Below are positions 19,398 to 27,550 of a DNA stretch of 64,000 bases, one piece after another. The stretch covers positions 1 to 64,000 of the forward strand of contig NZ_MAGP01000106.1 of the NCBI RefSeq assembly GCF_002926165.1. The letters are read 5' to 3'. The notes under the pieces were generated by a model. It made no database searches, was not told where the DNA came from, and saw only the letters and a program-made list of their open reading frames with translations. The DNA comes from Micromonospora chalcea (GTDB lineage: Bacteria; Actinomycetota; Actinomycetes; Mycobacteriales; Micromonosporaceae). Both the position numbers and the translations under genes were made by a program. The stretch's first letter is position 1; each line of letters opens with the position of its first letter.

Positions 19398-20317
19398 GCG
19401 CCGGGACGCTGCACCTGCTCCTGCTGCGCGCCGCGGGCCGCATCCCGGACGACGACCTCGTCGCACTGCGCGCGCTGCTCGCCGACGGCGACCGCGGCGC
19501 CTGCGCGGCCCGGCTGCTCGGCGCGTTCCCGCAGTCCGCGGCGGAGATCACGGCGCTGGCCGCGCTGCTGCCACCGGAGACACCGTTGCCGCCGGACCCG
19601 GCGGCCGACGAGGACGTGGACACCGAGCCGCGCACCCCGTTCGTCCCGTTCCCGCCGGCCGACCTGCCGCTGTACGCGACCGCCGCGCCGCTCGTCGTGG
19701 ACGAGACCGCGGGCGGAAACGTGGACGACCTCGACCGGGCCCTGCTCGACGTGCTGGACCCGGCGCACACCGCCGGGGTGTGGCGCTGCTGGCGGATCAC
19801 CGCCGGGCCGGGCGACACGGCGAGCGCCGTGCGCGTCTACCTGGTCGAGGCGACACTGCCCGACGACGAGCTGCCCGACGTCGCCGACCGGGGACAGCGG
19901 GCGCTCGGCGCCGCCGGTCACGCCGTGCCGGTCGAGGTCTACCGGCCCGGCCTGCCGCTGCCCGCGTACCAGTGGGCGGCCCGGTCCCGGTCGGCGCTGA
20001 TCTGGGCCCCGCGGCCACCCGGCGAGGTCCGGGTGGCGGCCGACGGAGACGGGCGGCTCCCACTGGACGACGACGAGATCGCGCCGTTCGTCACCTACCT
20101 GCGGTCCGCCCCCGCGCTGACCGAGCGCCTGCGCACCGACGGCGCGTGGATCTGGCCGGCCGACCTGGCCGACCGGGTGCTCGACGAGGGCGCGCTGGCC
20201 GACGAGGGCCTGCGCCGGCACCTGCGGCTGCGCCGGGCCGAGCCGGGGCCGCCGGCCGACGCGGTCGCCGTGCACCGGGCGCTCGCCGCTCTGGTACGCG
20301 CCGGCTGGCCGCGCTGA
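19394..20317 (+). CDS. Hypothetical toxin-locus accessory protein, first of two paralogues
   Basis: 307 residues from GTG 19394 (GTGA overlap). N-terminal LHLLLLRAAGRIPDDDL resembles the start of the gene at 20440. Both also share a central WRxWRI segment, a VYLVEA strand, a V-E-V-Y-R turn, ALIWA, and a C-terminal G-x-W-I/L-W-P element. No signal peptide or membrane segment is visible. I do not recognise the family. Coupling to the SseB-like genes suggests a joint complex. Confidence 0.7.
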   Translation: MSAGTLHLLLLRAAGRIPDDDLVALRALLADGDRGACAARLLGAFPQSAAEITALAALLPPETPLPPDPAADEDVDTEPRTPFVPFPPADLPLYATAAPLVVDETAGGNVDDLDRALLDVLDPAHTAGVWRCWRITAGPGDTASAVRVYLVEATLPDDELPDVADRGQRALGAAGHAVPVEVYRPGLPLPAYQWAARSRSALIWAPRPPGEVRVAADGDGRLPLDDDEIAPFVTYLRSAPALTERLRTDGAWIWPADLADRVLDEGALADEGLRRHLRLRRAEPGPPADAVAVHRALAALVRAGWPR

Positions 20318-20439
20318 TGCACGAACGGCTTCGGTCGGGGTGTCCTTAGGGCACGACCGTCCGGCCGGACCGGCGCCCACGGCACCCGGCGTGGTCGAAT
20401 GCGCCGAGCGCCGCCGACGAGGACGCGAGGAGGCCGGGA

Positions 20440-21372
20440 ATGACGGAGCAGGAGCAGCTGCACATCGCGCTGCTGCGCCTCGGCGGGCAGGTCCCCGACG
20501 CGATGCTGGCCGAGGCACGGCTGCGGCTCGCCGACACCGGCACGGTGGCCCTGCCCGAGCCGCCCGCGGACCTCGACCTGGCGTTCACGTTCGCCTCGGC
20601 CGTACCCGATCCGCGTGTCTTCGGTGGACGGGTGCCGCCGCTGGCGGACCTCACCGGCCGCGAGGGCCTGATGGACGACACCGACCGGGACGCCGTCGCG
20701 GCGGTCCGGCGGCAGCCCGACGCCGTGGCGCTGTGGCGCGCGTGGCGGATCGCCCCGGAGTGGGCGGCCTCGGTGATCCCGCCCGCGCCGGTGTACGTGC
20801 TGGAGGCGAACGGGCCGCAGGCGGTGACGACGGCGAACGTGATGCGGGCGCTCGCCGGGGCCGGGCTCACCGCGCCGCTGGTCGAGGTGTACCGCTCCGG
20901 TGACAAGCTTCCGCCGTACGCCGCGGCGGCCCGCGCATCCGGCGCGCTGCTCTGGGCCGACCGGGACGCCGAGCCACTGCGGATCGCCCGGGTCCACGAC
21001 GAGGTGGACGACGACGGGGCCCGCTTCGCGCCCGACCGGGAGCGGCTGTCGGGCCCGGAACTGGCCCGGGTGGCCGCGTACCTCGACGCGGGCACCCCGG
21101 TGCTGGCCACCACCGCGCGGGGACCGGACGTGGTCCGGCCCGAACGCGGCCGGGTCGTGCCGATGACCTACCGCACGGACGGCCGCTGGCTGTGGCCCGA
21201 GTCGGTCGCCTACTACCTGCAGGCGTACGGGCTGGCGCCGGAACCGGACCTGCTGGCCCACATCCGCTCGCGCGGGGATCTGCTGCCGGTCACCGATCCC
21301 GCCGACGAGCACCGCGCGCTGGCCCTGCTGTTCCAGTCGTACGCCCTCGTGCCGGCGGCGCCGGACGCATGA
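20440..21372 (+). CDS. Hypothetical toxin-locus accessory protein, second paralogue
   Basis: 310 residues; ATG behind GAGGAGG. It matches the preceding gene over its whole length: LHIALLRLGGQVPDAML, ALWRAWRIAPE, VYVLEANGP, VEVYRSGDKLPPYAAAARAS, ALLWADRD, and YRTDGRWLWPESVAYYL. The pair arose by tandem duplication and diverged strongly. A 122-base gap separates it from its paralogue, so it may have its own promoter. Its stop overlaps the next ATG (ATGA). Family unknown. The C-terminal G-R-W-L-W-P-E-S-V element resembles the C-terminus of some actinobacterial hypothetical proteins beside RHS toxins. Confidence 0.72.
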   Translation: MTEQEQLHIALLRLGGQVPDAMLAEARLRLADTGTVALPEPPADLDLAFTFASAVPDPRVFGGRVPPLADLTGREGLMDDTDRDAVAAVRRQPDAVALWRAWRIAPEWAASVIPPAPVYVLEANGPQAVTTANVMRALAGAGLTAPLVEVYRSGDKLPPYAAAARASGALLWADRDAEPLRIARVHDEVDDDGARFAPDRERLSGPELARVAAYLDAGTPVLATTARGPDVVRPERGRVVPMTYRTDGRWLWPESVAYYLQAYGLAPEPDLLAHIRSRGDLLPVTDPADEHRALALLFQSYALVPAAPDA

Positions 21373-22271
21373 CGATCTTCGTGGCGATCGCGTCGTACCG
21401 GGACCGGGAACTGGTGCCGACGGTGCTGGACTGCCTGGCGAAGGCGGCGCGCCCACAGGACGTCCGCGTCGCGGTCTGCTGGCAGCACCTCGGCGACGAG
21501 GACATCTCCGCCATCCGGGACCTGCCCGGCGTGGACGTCCAGGAGTACGACGCCCGCGACAGCCGGGGCGCCTGCTGGGCACGCGACCAGACGTTCCAGC
21601 GGTACCGCGGTGAGGACTGGCTGTTGCAGGTCGACAGCCACACCCGGTTCGCGCCGGACTGGGACACGCGGCTGATCCGGATGGCGCGGGAGACCGGCGC
21701 GGCGAAGCCGGTCCTGACCGCGTACCCGGCGAGTTACGAGCCCGAGCGGGAGTTCACCGGCGACGGCGTGCCGGCCGAGATCGTGGTCACCGACTGGACG
21801 GCGTTCGGCATACCGGTCTTCGGTCAGCGTCCCATCGAGGGTGCGGCGCCCGGCGTACCACCCAAGCCGGCGCTGTTCCTGGCCGCCGGTTTCCTCTTCG
21901 CGCCCGGCTCGTTCGCCGTCGAGGTGCCGTACGACCCGGGCATCTACTTCCACGGTGAGGAGATCACCCTGGCGTTGCGCGCCTACACGTGGGGCTACGA
22001 CCTGTTCCATCCCACCGAGGTGCTGGCGTGGCACTACTACATCCGCCAGGACAAGCCGCGGCACTGGAGCGACCACGTCGAGTCCGACTGGGCCCGCTAC
22101 GAGGAGCTGAGCCGCCGGCGGGTGCTCTACATGCTGCACACGCCGCCGGTCGACCGGCTCGGCATCGGCCCGGTACGCACGCTGCGGCAGTTCGTGGAAC
22201 ACACCGGCTGCAACTTCACCCGGCGCACCTGGACCGACATGCTGGCCCAGGAACTCGTGCTGCTCTTCTGA
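21369..22271 (+). CDS. GlcNAc-type glycosyltransferase (Skp1 GlcNAc-transferase family)
   Basis: 300 residues; ATG overlaps the previous stop (ATGA). The protein begins MTIFVAIASYRDRELVPTVL, as GlcNAc-transferase (PF11397-type) GT-A enzymes do. It continues with CWARD, LLQVDSHTRFAPDWD (a D-x-H metal/nucleotide motif in place of DxD), LFLAAGFLFAPG, and YFHGEEITLALRAYTWGYD. It should transfer a sugar from a UDP donor to protein. Position at the end of the toxin accessory operon suggests the giant protein or an accessory protein as acceptor. The family call is good; the acceptor is inference. Confidence 0.8.
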   Translation: MTIFVAIASYRDRELVPTVLDCLAKAARPQDVRVAVCWQHLGDEDISAIRDLPGVDVQEYDARDSRGACWARDQTFQRYRGEDWLLQVDSHTRFAPDWDTRLIRMARETGAAKPVLTAYPASYEPEREFTGDGVPAEIVVTDWTAFGIPVFGQRPIEGAAPGVPPKPALFLAAGFLFAPGSFAVEVPYDPGIYFHGEEITLALRAYTWGYDLFHPTEVLAWHYYIRQDKPRHWSDHVESDWARYEELSRRRVLYMLHTPPVDRLGIGPVRTLRQFVEHTGCNFTRRTWTDMLAQELVLLF

Positions 22272-22286
22272 CATTCCGTCGGCCGG

Positions 22287-22703
22287 CTACCGGGCGAGCC
22301 GGTTCCGTTCGTAGTGGCCTGTGAAGTCGAAGAAGCGCAGCCCGTCCACAGTCGCGTCGGCAGCGATCTGCTCCGCCGTCCAGACATGGTCGGAGTAGTC
22401 GTCCATCGCGACGCCGCCCCGACCGAGCAGCGTCAACGTCAGGCGACGGACCTCCACCGTCCCGTCGACCCGGCCAGAGACGTCGACCTGCACCGCCCAC
22501 CTCGGCCGGTCACCGCGGGCGCGGCTCAGGGCCCGCACCGCCGCCGGCTCCCAGTCCGCGTACAGGTGCTCGTCCTCGTCGGTCAGATCCGGGTACAGGC
22601 ATCCGTCCACCAGCCACGGATGTCTCTGATCCGGCGACAGCCGGTCGAGCAGGGCGACGACGGCGGCCTGCGCCATGGCCGGGAAGACGAAGACGGTACG
22701 CAC
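22287..22703 (-). CDS. Hypothetical protein, possible immunity-like
   Basis: 138 residues from GTG 22703, convergent with the glycosyltransferase. It has FVFPAMAQAAVVALLDRLSP near the start, then an acidic DLTDEDEHLYADWEP stretch and beta strands WAVQVDVSGRV and RRLTLTLLG, ending FFDFTGHYERNRLAR. No known motif. Small, acidic, soluble and close to a polymorphic toxin, it could be an orphan immunity protein. That is inference from location only. Confidence 0.6.
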   Translation of the reverse strand: MRTVFVFPAMAQAAVVALLDRLSPDQRHPWLVDGCLYPDLTDEDEHLYADWEPAAVRALSRARGDRPRWAVQVDVSGRVDGTVEVRRLTLTLLGRGGVAMDDYSDHVWTAEQIAADATVDGLRFFDFTGHYERNRLAR

Positions 22704-22777
22704 GCCACGAGCGTCGCACGCCGCAGCCGATCCGACAGCGCCCCGCCACTGCGACCTGCCGGCGTGCGGGCAGGCGT

Positions 22778-23242
22778 TCAGCCGTTGCTGGGACTGGAGA
22801 TCCCGCGCCTCGCGAAGGACTCGGCGACCTCGTCGAAGGCCGCGACGGCCAGCTCCGGCCGCGCGGCGGCCTCGGCCAACGGCAGCTCCGCCTGAGGGTC
22901 GTAGCCGGACAGACCGGTGACCGCTTCGACGACCGCGCCGAGCCGGTGCACCGCCGCGACGACGGCCCGGGCGTCACCGCCCCGGTACCAGTACGGCACG
23001 GTGACACTGACCTCGTCCGCGTAGTAGCTGACCTGGACGCCGGTCGGCTCGTGCGTCAGCTCGTAGTTGTCGGCCCCCTCGAACACGGAGACCTCACCGA
23101 GCACCTGCCGCGCCGCCGCCACGATCCCGTTCCACGCCTCGGCGCGCGGACACTCGTCGCTGTCGGCCTCCGCCGCCGCCTCCAGAGCGTCCTCCCAGGA
23201 CTGGTCGTCGCCTCGGGGTACGAAGATCAGGTCATAGCTCAT
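22778..23242 (-). CDS. Hypothetical small soluble protein
   Basis: 154 residues. The start is taken at ATG 23242 (MSYDLIFVPRGDDQSWEDAL) because this is a natural N-terminus; 45 further in-frame codons upstream look non-coding. The middle has YELTHEPTGVQVSYYADEVS and VPYWYRGGDARAVVAAVHRL, giving an alternating beta-alpha pattern. Similar MSYDL-starting hypotheticals are common in actinomycetes. Function unknown. It is separated from 22703 by 74 bases and may be cotranscribed. Confidence 0.65.
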   Translation of the reverse strand: MSYDLIFVPRGDDQSWEDALEAAAEADSDECPRAEAWNGIVAAARQVLGEVSVFEGADNYELTHEPTGVQVSYYADEVSVTVPYWYRGGDARAVVAAVHRLGAVVEAVTGLSGYDPQAELPLAEAAARPELAVAAFDEVAESFARRGISSPSNG

Positions 23243-23481
23243 GACGAAGGACCGTACATCCAGGCGCTTTGATTCTCCGGTGGGCAGCCGCCCACGAACT
23301 TCCGGCTGGTGCGATATGGCGCAGCCGAACCGAGCCAACGCTTCTCCGGCAGGCCGCATCGCTGTTCCAGCTTCCATTGACGTCGGTCGACAAGTAACGT
23401 GAGGTATCGATCAAATCGCATTGAGTAACGTTCCGGCCGTGCCGCGACCCGGGCCTGCCGGATGAGCGAGGTGGCCCCGAC

Positions 23482-24339
23482 ATGGACGCCGACAGGCACA
23501 ACCCTCGTTGCGCGAAGGCTGAAAAACATCGCTGCGTCTGCAGCGAGTGCGGCGGCTCTCAGCACGGCGTGCAGGGATGGCTCGACCTCGTCAACCAGGA
23601 CGATGCAGGCCGTCGAGGGCGACGGGAGTTCTTCGAGAACAAGCTGTCCTGGACGCAGGATCGGTCACAGCGCGCGCAGAAGGACCGCGTCAACAGGGAG
23701 GTCGCCACCGACCTCGCGCGCGTCGACATCGCAGACTGGCTCGCCACCACCCCACCTCCGCACGCCGGGGGCGAGACCGAGGCTTACCCGTCCCCCGCCG
23801 AGCAGGTGACCGCGCTCGCCGAAGAGATGGCGCGCGGAGCATGGCGGGAGATCACACCGGAGCTCGATCGCGCCGCCGCAGATGCCCGGGGCGTCAGGCG
23901 CGACCTCACCCACCACGGCTGGTGTGACCTCTTCATCGCCATGGCCCGAGTCGTCGAGGCGACCCGGCGCGGCTTCGACAGCATCCCCGGTCAGGTGAAG
24001 CACATGATCCTGCGCTCGCCGTTGCAGGCCGGCCGGCCGAACGTCACCGAAGCCGTCGTCGGCCTGATCGTCGACAAGGCGTGGCGCGGGTTCCAGGTGG
24101 CGGCATTCTCCGGCGTACCGTTGCTCGACCTCATCTCCAACGAAGAAGCCTTGCGGGCCCTGCGGATCCTCGCGGTGTTCATCTGCCCCGCGCCGGCACA
24201 ACACCCCGCGGTACGGCAGCATGCGCTGACACCACTCGGAGAAGACGCCACCAAGATCCTCACCGACCGGACCAGGGCCCGGCTCGCCGAACTGTTCACC
24301 GACCCGCCACCCGACGGCGTTGCCCTGACAGGCGGATGA
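23482..24339 (+). CDS. Hypothetical protein with N-terminal Cys/His cluster
   Basis: 285 residues. The first 30 residues contain CAKAEKHRCVCSECGGSQHG, with four Cys and His residues spaced like a zinc knuckle. A charged linker follows, then an alpha-helical body (residues 75-280) without recognisable motifs. Codon bias matches the neighbours. The 239 bases upstream form the divergent promoter region with the gene ending at 22778. Family not recognised. The Cys/His module suggests nucleic-acid or protein binding. Confidence 0.6.
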   Translation: MDADRHNPRCAKAEKHRCVCSECGGSQHGVQGWLDLVNQDDAGRRGRREFFENKLSWTQDRSQRAQKDRVNREVATDLARVDIADWLATTPPPHAGGETEAYPSPAEQVTALAEEMARGAWREITPELDRAAADARGVRRDLTHHGWCDLFIAMARVVEATRRGFDSIPGQVKHMILRSPLQAGRPNVTEAVVGLIVDKAWRGFQVAAFSGVPLLDLISNEEALRALRILAVFICPAPAQHPAVRQHALTPLGEDATKILTDRTRARLAELFTDPPPDGVALTGG

Positions 24340-24372
24340 CGGGCCGTACTCCCGGCTGCGGAACGCGACACC

Positions 24373-25842
24373 TCACTCCGCGCCATGGACGACCGCGCTG
24401 TCGCCGACGACACGCTGCCGGGTCAGGCGGCGGGAGAGCTTGCCGTGCCCCGACTTGGGCAGGTCGTCGAGCACCACGATCCGCTTCGGCACCTTGTAGC
24501 GCGGCAGGTGGTCGCGGCAGTGGGCGATCAGCGCGGCCGGCGGGTCGGCGGGAGCGGGCTGCCGCAGTGCCACCGCGGCGACCACCGCCTCGCCCCACCG
24601 TCCGTCGGGCGCGCCGAACACCGCCACCTCGCGCACGCTCGGGTGTTCGCCGAGCACGTGCTCGACCTCGGTCGGGAACACGTTGTAGCCGCCGGAGATG
24701 ATCATGTCGTCGCGCCGGTCGACCAGATAGAGGTAGCCGTCCTCGTACCGGCCGAGGTCGCCGGTGAGGAACCAGCCGTCCCGGAGCCGCTCGGCCCAGG
24801 CATCCGGCTGACGCCAGTAGCCGGACGCCAGCCACGGCGTGCAGAGGGCGAGTTGTCCGACCTCGCCGGGCGGCACCTCGCGCATGTCGTCGTCGACGAT
24901 GCGCGTCTGCACGCCCCACGGGTGTTCCCGCCCGCACGAGGTCAGCAGATGCGCGGCGCCGGCCATCGCCCGCTCGTGGTCGGCCGTGTCCAGCACCGTC
25001 ACCGGAGCCGGCGCCTCCGTCGAGCCGTACACCGACGCCACGACCGGGCCGAGCCGCTCGTGTGCCCGCCGCACCAGCGACGGTGACGCCGGGGCCGACG
25101 AGTACACCACCTGCCGCAACGACGACAGGTCGCCGCCGGCGGCGCCGTCCACGAGGTCCTGGAGCACCGTCGGCACCAGCAGCATGTGGGTCACGCCGTA
25201 CCGCTCGATCGCGGCGGCGACCGGACCGGGCTTGGGCGACTCGGCGATCACCACCCGTCCACCGGCGACCAGGGCGGACTCCACCAGCCGCCCGGCGGCG
25301 TGGCTCATCGGCGTGGTGACCAGGACGACCTGGTCCGGCCCCGCCTTCGTCACGGCGGCCCAGGCCCCCATCGCCCCGGCCGTGCTGTCAAAGCTGTGCA
25401 CGACGCCCTTGGGCCGGCCGGACGAGCCGGACGTGAACAGGACCTGGGAGACAGCGCCCGGCGGCACGTCCACCGGGGCCTCACCGCCGTGATCGCCGGG
25501 CGGGCCGGGGTCGGCTGCGTCGAGCACGGCCACCGGCTCCACGGTCTCCTCGATGTAGTGGCGTTCCCCAGCGGAGAGCACCCCCAGCACCGGCACGTAC
25601 GCAGCCCCCCGCCAGGCCGCCGCCAGCACCGCCTCCAGGTAGCCGTACGTGTTGGCCTGCCGGACGAGGACGCGGTCGCCGGGGCCGACACCGGCCCGGG
25701 CCAGCGTGGCGGCACGCCGGGCCACCCGGTCGGCCAGTTCCCGCCAGGTCAGCTCGACGTCCCGGGCCGGATCCGCGACCGCCGGCCGGTCCGGGAACAG
25801 CAGCGCGGCGCGCCGCAGGCAATGGGCGTACGGATGCAGCAC
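24373..25842 (-). CDS. Acyl-CoA synthetase (class I adenylate-forming)
   Basis: 489 residues from GTG 25842, chosen because GGGAGG lies just upstream and the upstream gene ends at 25853. The P-loop-like AMP motif is LFTSGSSGRPKGVVH, followed by YGSTEAP, GDLGRYEDGYLYLVDRRDD and a C-terminal PKSGHGKLSRR with the catalytic Lys. It activates a carboxylic acid to its CoA thioester with ATP. It is the last gene of the four-gene operon running from 28710, so it probably activates an intermediate or side chain of the same substrate. Confidence 0.88.
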   Translation of the reverse strand: MLHPYAHCLRRAALLFPDRPAVADPARDVELTWRELADRVARRAATLARAGVGPGDRVLVRQANTYGYLEAVLAAAWRGAAYVPVLGVLSAGERHYIEETVEPVAVLDAADPGPPGDHGGEAPVDVPPGAVSQVLFTSGSSGRPKGVVHSFDSTAGAMGAWAAVTKAGPDQVVLVTTPMSHAAGRLVESALVAGGRVVIAESPKPGPVAAAIERYGVTHMLLVPTVLQDLVDGAAGGDLSSLRQVVYSSAPASPSLVRRAHERLGPVVASVYGSTEAPAPVTVLDTADHERAMAGAAHLLTSCGREHPWGVQTRIVDDDMREVPPGEVGQLALCTPWLASGYWRQPDAWAERLRDGWFLTGDLGRYEDGYLYLVDRRDDMIISGGYNVFPTEVEHVLGEHPSVREVAVFGAPDGRWGEAVVAAVALRQPAPADPPAALIAHCRDHLPRYKVPKRIVVLDDLPKSGHGKLSRRLTRQRVVGDSAVVHGAE

Positions 25843-25852
25843 GTTCCCTCCC

Positions 25853-26701
25853 TCAGCTCCGGTCCAGGCCGAACACCTTCCAGGCGTTGTCGCGCAGGAA
25901 CATCCGCTCGACATCGGCCGGAAGATCAAGGGTGGACACCTCGCCGACCGCGCGGTCGTAGCGAAGAGCCGGGTAGTCGGTGCCGAACAGCACCTTGTGC
26001 GGCGCCCGGCGCTTGAGGAACCGGACGAACCGGTCCGGGTAGCGGGTGGGCGCGTGGGCCGACGTGTCGACGTACACGTTGTCGTGCTTCCAGGCGAGCA
26101 TGCCCATCTCCTCCTCCCACGGCCACCCGATGTGCGCGCCGACGATGGTCAGTTCGGGGAACGTGAGCGCCACCTCGTCGAGGTAGATCGGCCGGCCGGG
26201 CTCCGACGGCAGCAGCGGCCCGGTGTGCCCCACCTGGATGGTGACGGAGACGCCGAGCTCGCAGGCCTTGGCGTAGATGGGGTACCACAGCTTGCTGTTC
26301 GGCGGGTTGTCGTAGCCGTACGCGTACGGGCACACCTTCACGTTGACGAAGCCGTAGTCGCGTACCCATGTCTGCATCTCCCGCAGCGCGGCCATCGGCC
26401 GGCGCGGATCGACGGCCAGGCTGCCGCGGAACCGCGTCGGGTACTTCTCGACGCAGGCGGCGACCTCCTCGTTGCTGATCTTCACATCGTCGGCCTCGCG
26501 GATGGCGGACAGCACGGCCATCTCGACGCCCCACCGGTCCATCTCCTCGACCTGCTCGTCGATCGACCAGCCGCCGAAGCCGGATGCGCCGAACAGCGCC
26601 ATTCCGTGGGTCCGTTTGGGATCGGAGTTCCACCGGTCGGAGATCGGCGGGTGGCAGGGCATCGCCCAGGCGTCCACGATGCCGTACGGGCGTTCGCTCA
26701 T
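25853..26701 (-). CDS. Amidohydrolase-2 family (ACMSD-like) hydrolase or decarboxylase
   Basis: 282 residues. TIM-barrel amidohydrolase-2 features: IQVGHTGPLLPSEPG, IVGAHIGWPWEEE and VLFGTDYPALRYDR, where the His residues and the late Asp are the usual metal ligands. The N-terminal HxH ligand pair is not evident: the segment reads VDAWAMPCHPP. Members decarboxylate or hydrolyse cyclic and aromatic acids, sometimes with altered metal sites. In this operon a ring hydrolase or decarboxylase step on a CoA-linked or free acid is plausible. Confidence 0.78.
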   Translation of the reverse strand: MSERPYGIVDAWAMPCHPPISDRWNSDPKRTHGMALFGASGFGGWSIDEQVEEMDRWGVEMAVLSAIREADDVKISNEEVAACVEKYPTRFRGSLAVDPRRPMAALREMQTWVRDYGFVNVKVCPYAYGYDNPPNSKLWYPIYAKACELGVSVTIQVGHTGPLLPSEPGRPIYLDEVALTFPELTIVGAHIGWPWEEEMGMLAWKHDNVYVDTSAHAPTRYPDRFVRFLKRRAPHKVLFGTDYPALRYDRAVGEVSTLDLPADVERMFLRDNAWKVFGLDRS

Positions 26702-26719
26702 CTGTGCTCCTCTCGTTGC

Positions 26720-27550
26720 CTACACCGCCGCGCCGAAGCGCAGCGACAGTCCTCCGTCGACGACGAGCAGGGCGCCGGTGACGTACCGGGCCTCCTCGCT
26801 CGCCAGGAACAGCGCAGCGTGGGCGACGTCCCACGCGTCACCCATGGCGCCGGTCGGGCAGCGCCGGGCCCGGCGCGCGCGCAGGACCGCCGGGTCGGCG
26901 TCCGGCTGGCCGGCGTACACGGTCGGCGTGTCCACCAGACCCACCACGACGGCGTTGCAGCGGACACCGGTGGCCGCGTGCTCGGCGGCGACAGCGCGGG
27001 TGAGGTGGTTGAGCCCGGCCTTGCTGACCCCGTACGCGGTCAGCCGGTCGCCGGTCGCGCCGAGCGAGGCGACCGACGAGATGTTGACGATCGAACCGCC
27101 GCCCTGCTCGCGCATGTGCGGAACGACGGCCCGCGTGGTGAGGTACGCGGAGGTGAGGTTGATCCGGTGGACCAGGTCCCACTGCCGCGGCTCGGTGTCC
27201 TCGACACCCGCGACGACGCCGACGCCGACGTTGTTGAGCAGCACGTCGACCCGCCCGTACCGGCGCAGGCACGCCTCCACCAGCGCGGCGACTCCGTCGG
27301 GGCGGGACACGTCGGCGGTGAACGGCTCGCACTCGCCGCCTTCGGCCCGTACGATCGCGGCCGTCTGCTCGGCCGCGTCGGCGCGCCGGTCGACGGCGAG
27401 GACACGGGCGCCGGCCCGGGCGAACAGCACGCTGGCCGCCTTCCCGTTGCCCCATCCGCCGCCGAGCGATCCGGCCCCGGTGACGACGGCGACGCGGTCG
27501 CGCAGCCGCCCGGTGACGTCGCCTCGCGCTTCGGGGGCCGGCGTGGTCAT
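26720..27550 (-). CDS. Short-chain dehydrogenase/reductase
   Basis: 276 residues from ATG 27550, overlapping the upstream stop (ATGA). Rossmann start VAVVTGAGSLGGGWGNGKA has an expanded glycine loop relative to TGxxxGxG. Downstream are NNVGVGV, VNISSVAS and the catalytic YGVSK, ending with YVTGALLVVDGG. It should oxidise a hydroxyl (for example a 3-hydroxyacyl-CoA) with NAD(P). It is coupled to the acyl-CoA dehydrogenase upstream, fitting consecutive beta-oxidation steps. Confidence 0.88.
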   Translation of the reverse strand: MTTPAPEARGDVTGRLRDRVAVVTGAGSLGGGWGNGKAASVLFARAGARVLAVDRRADAAEQTAAIVRAEGGECEPFTADVSRPDGVAALVEACLRRYGRVDVLLNNVGVGVVAGVEDTEPRQWDLVHRINLTSAYLTTRAVVPHMREQGGGSIVNISSVASLGATGDRLTAYGVSKAGLNHLTRAVAAEHAATGVRCNAVVVGLVDTPTVYAGQPDADPAVLRARRARRCPTGAMGDAWDVAHAALFLASEEARYVTGALLVVDGGLSLRFGAAV

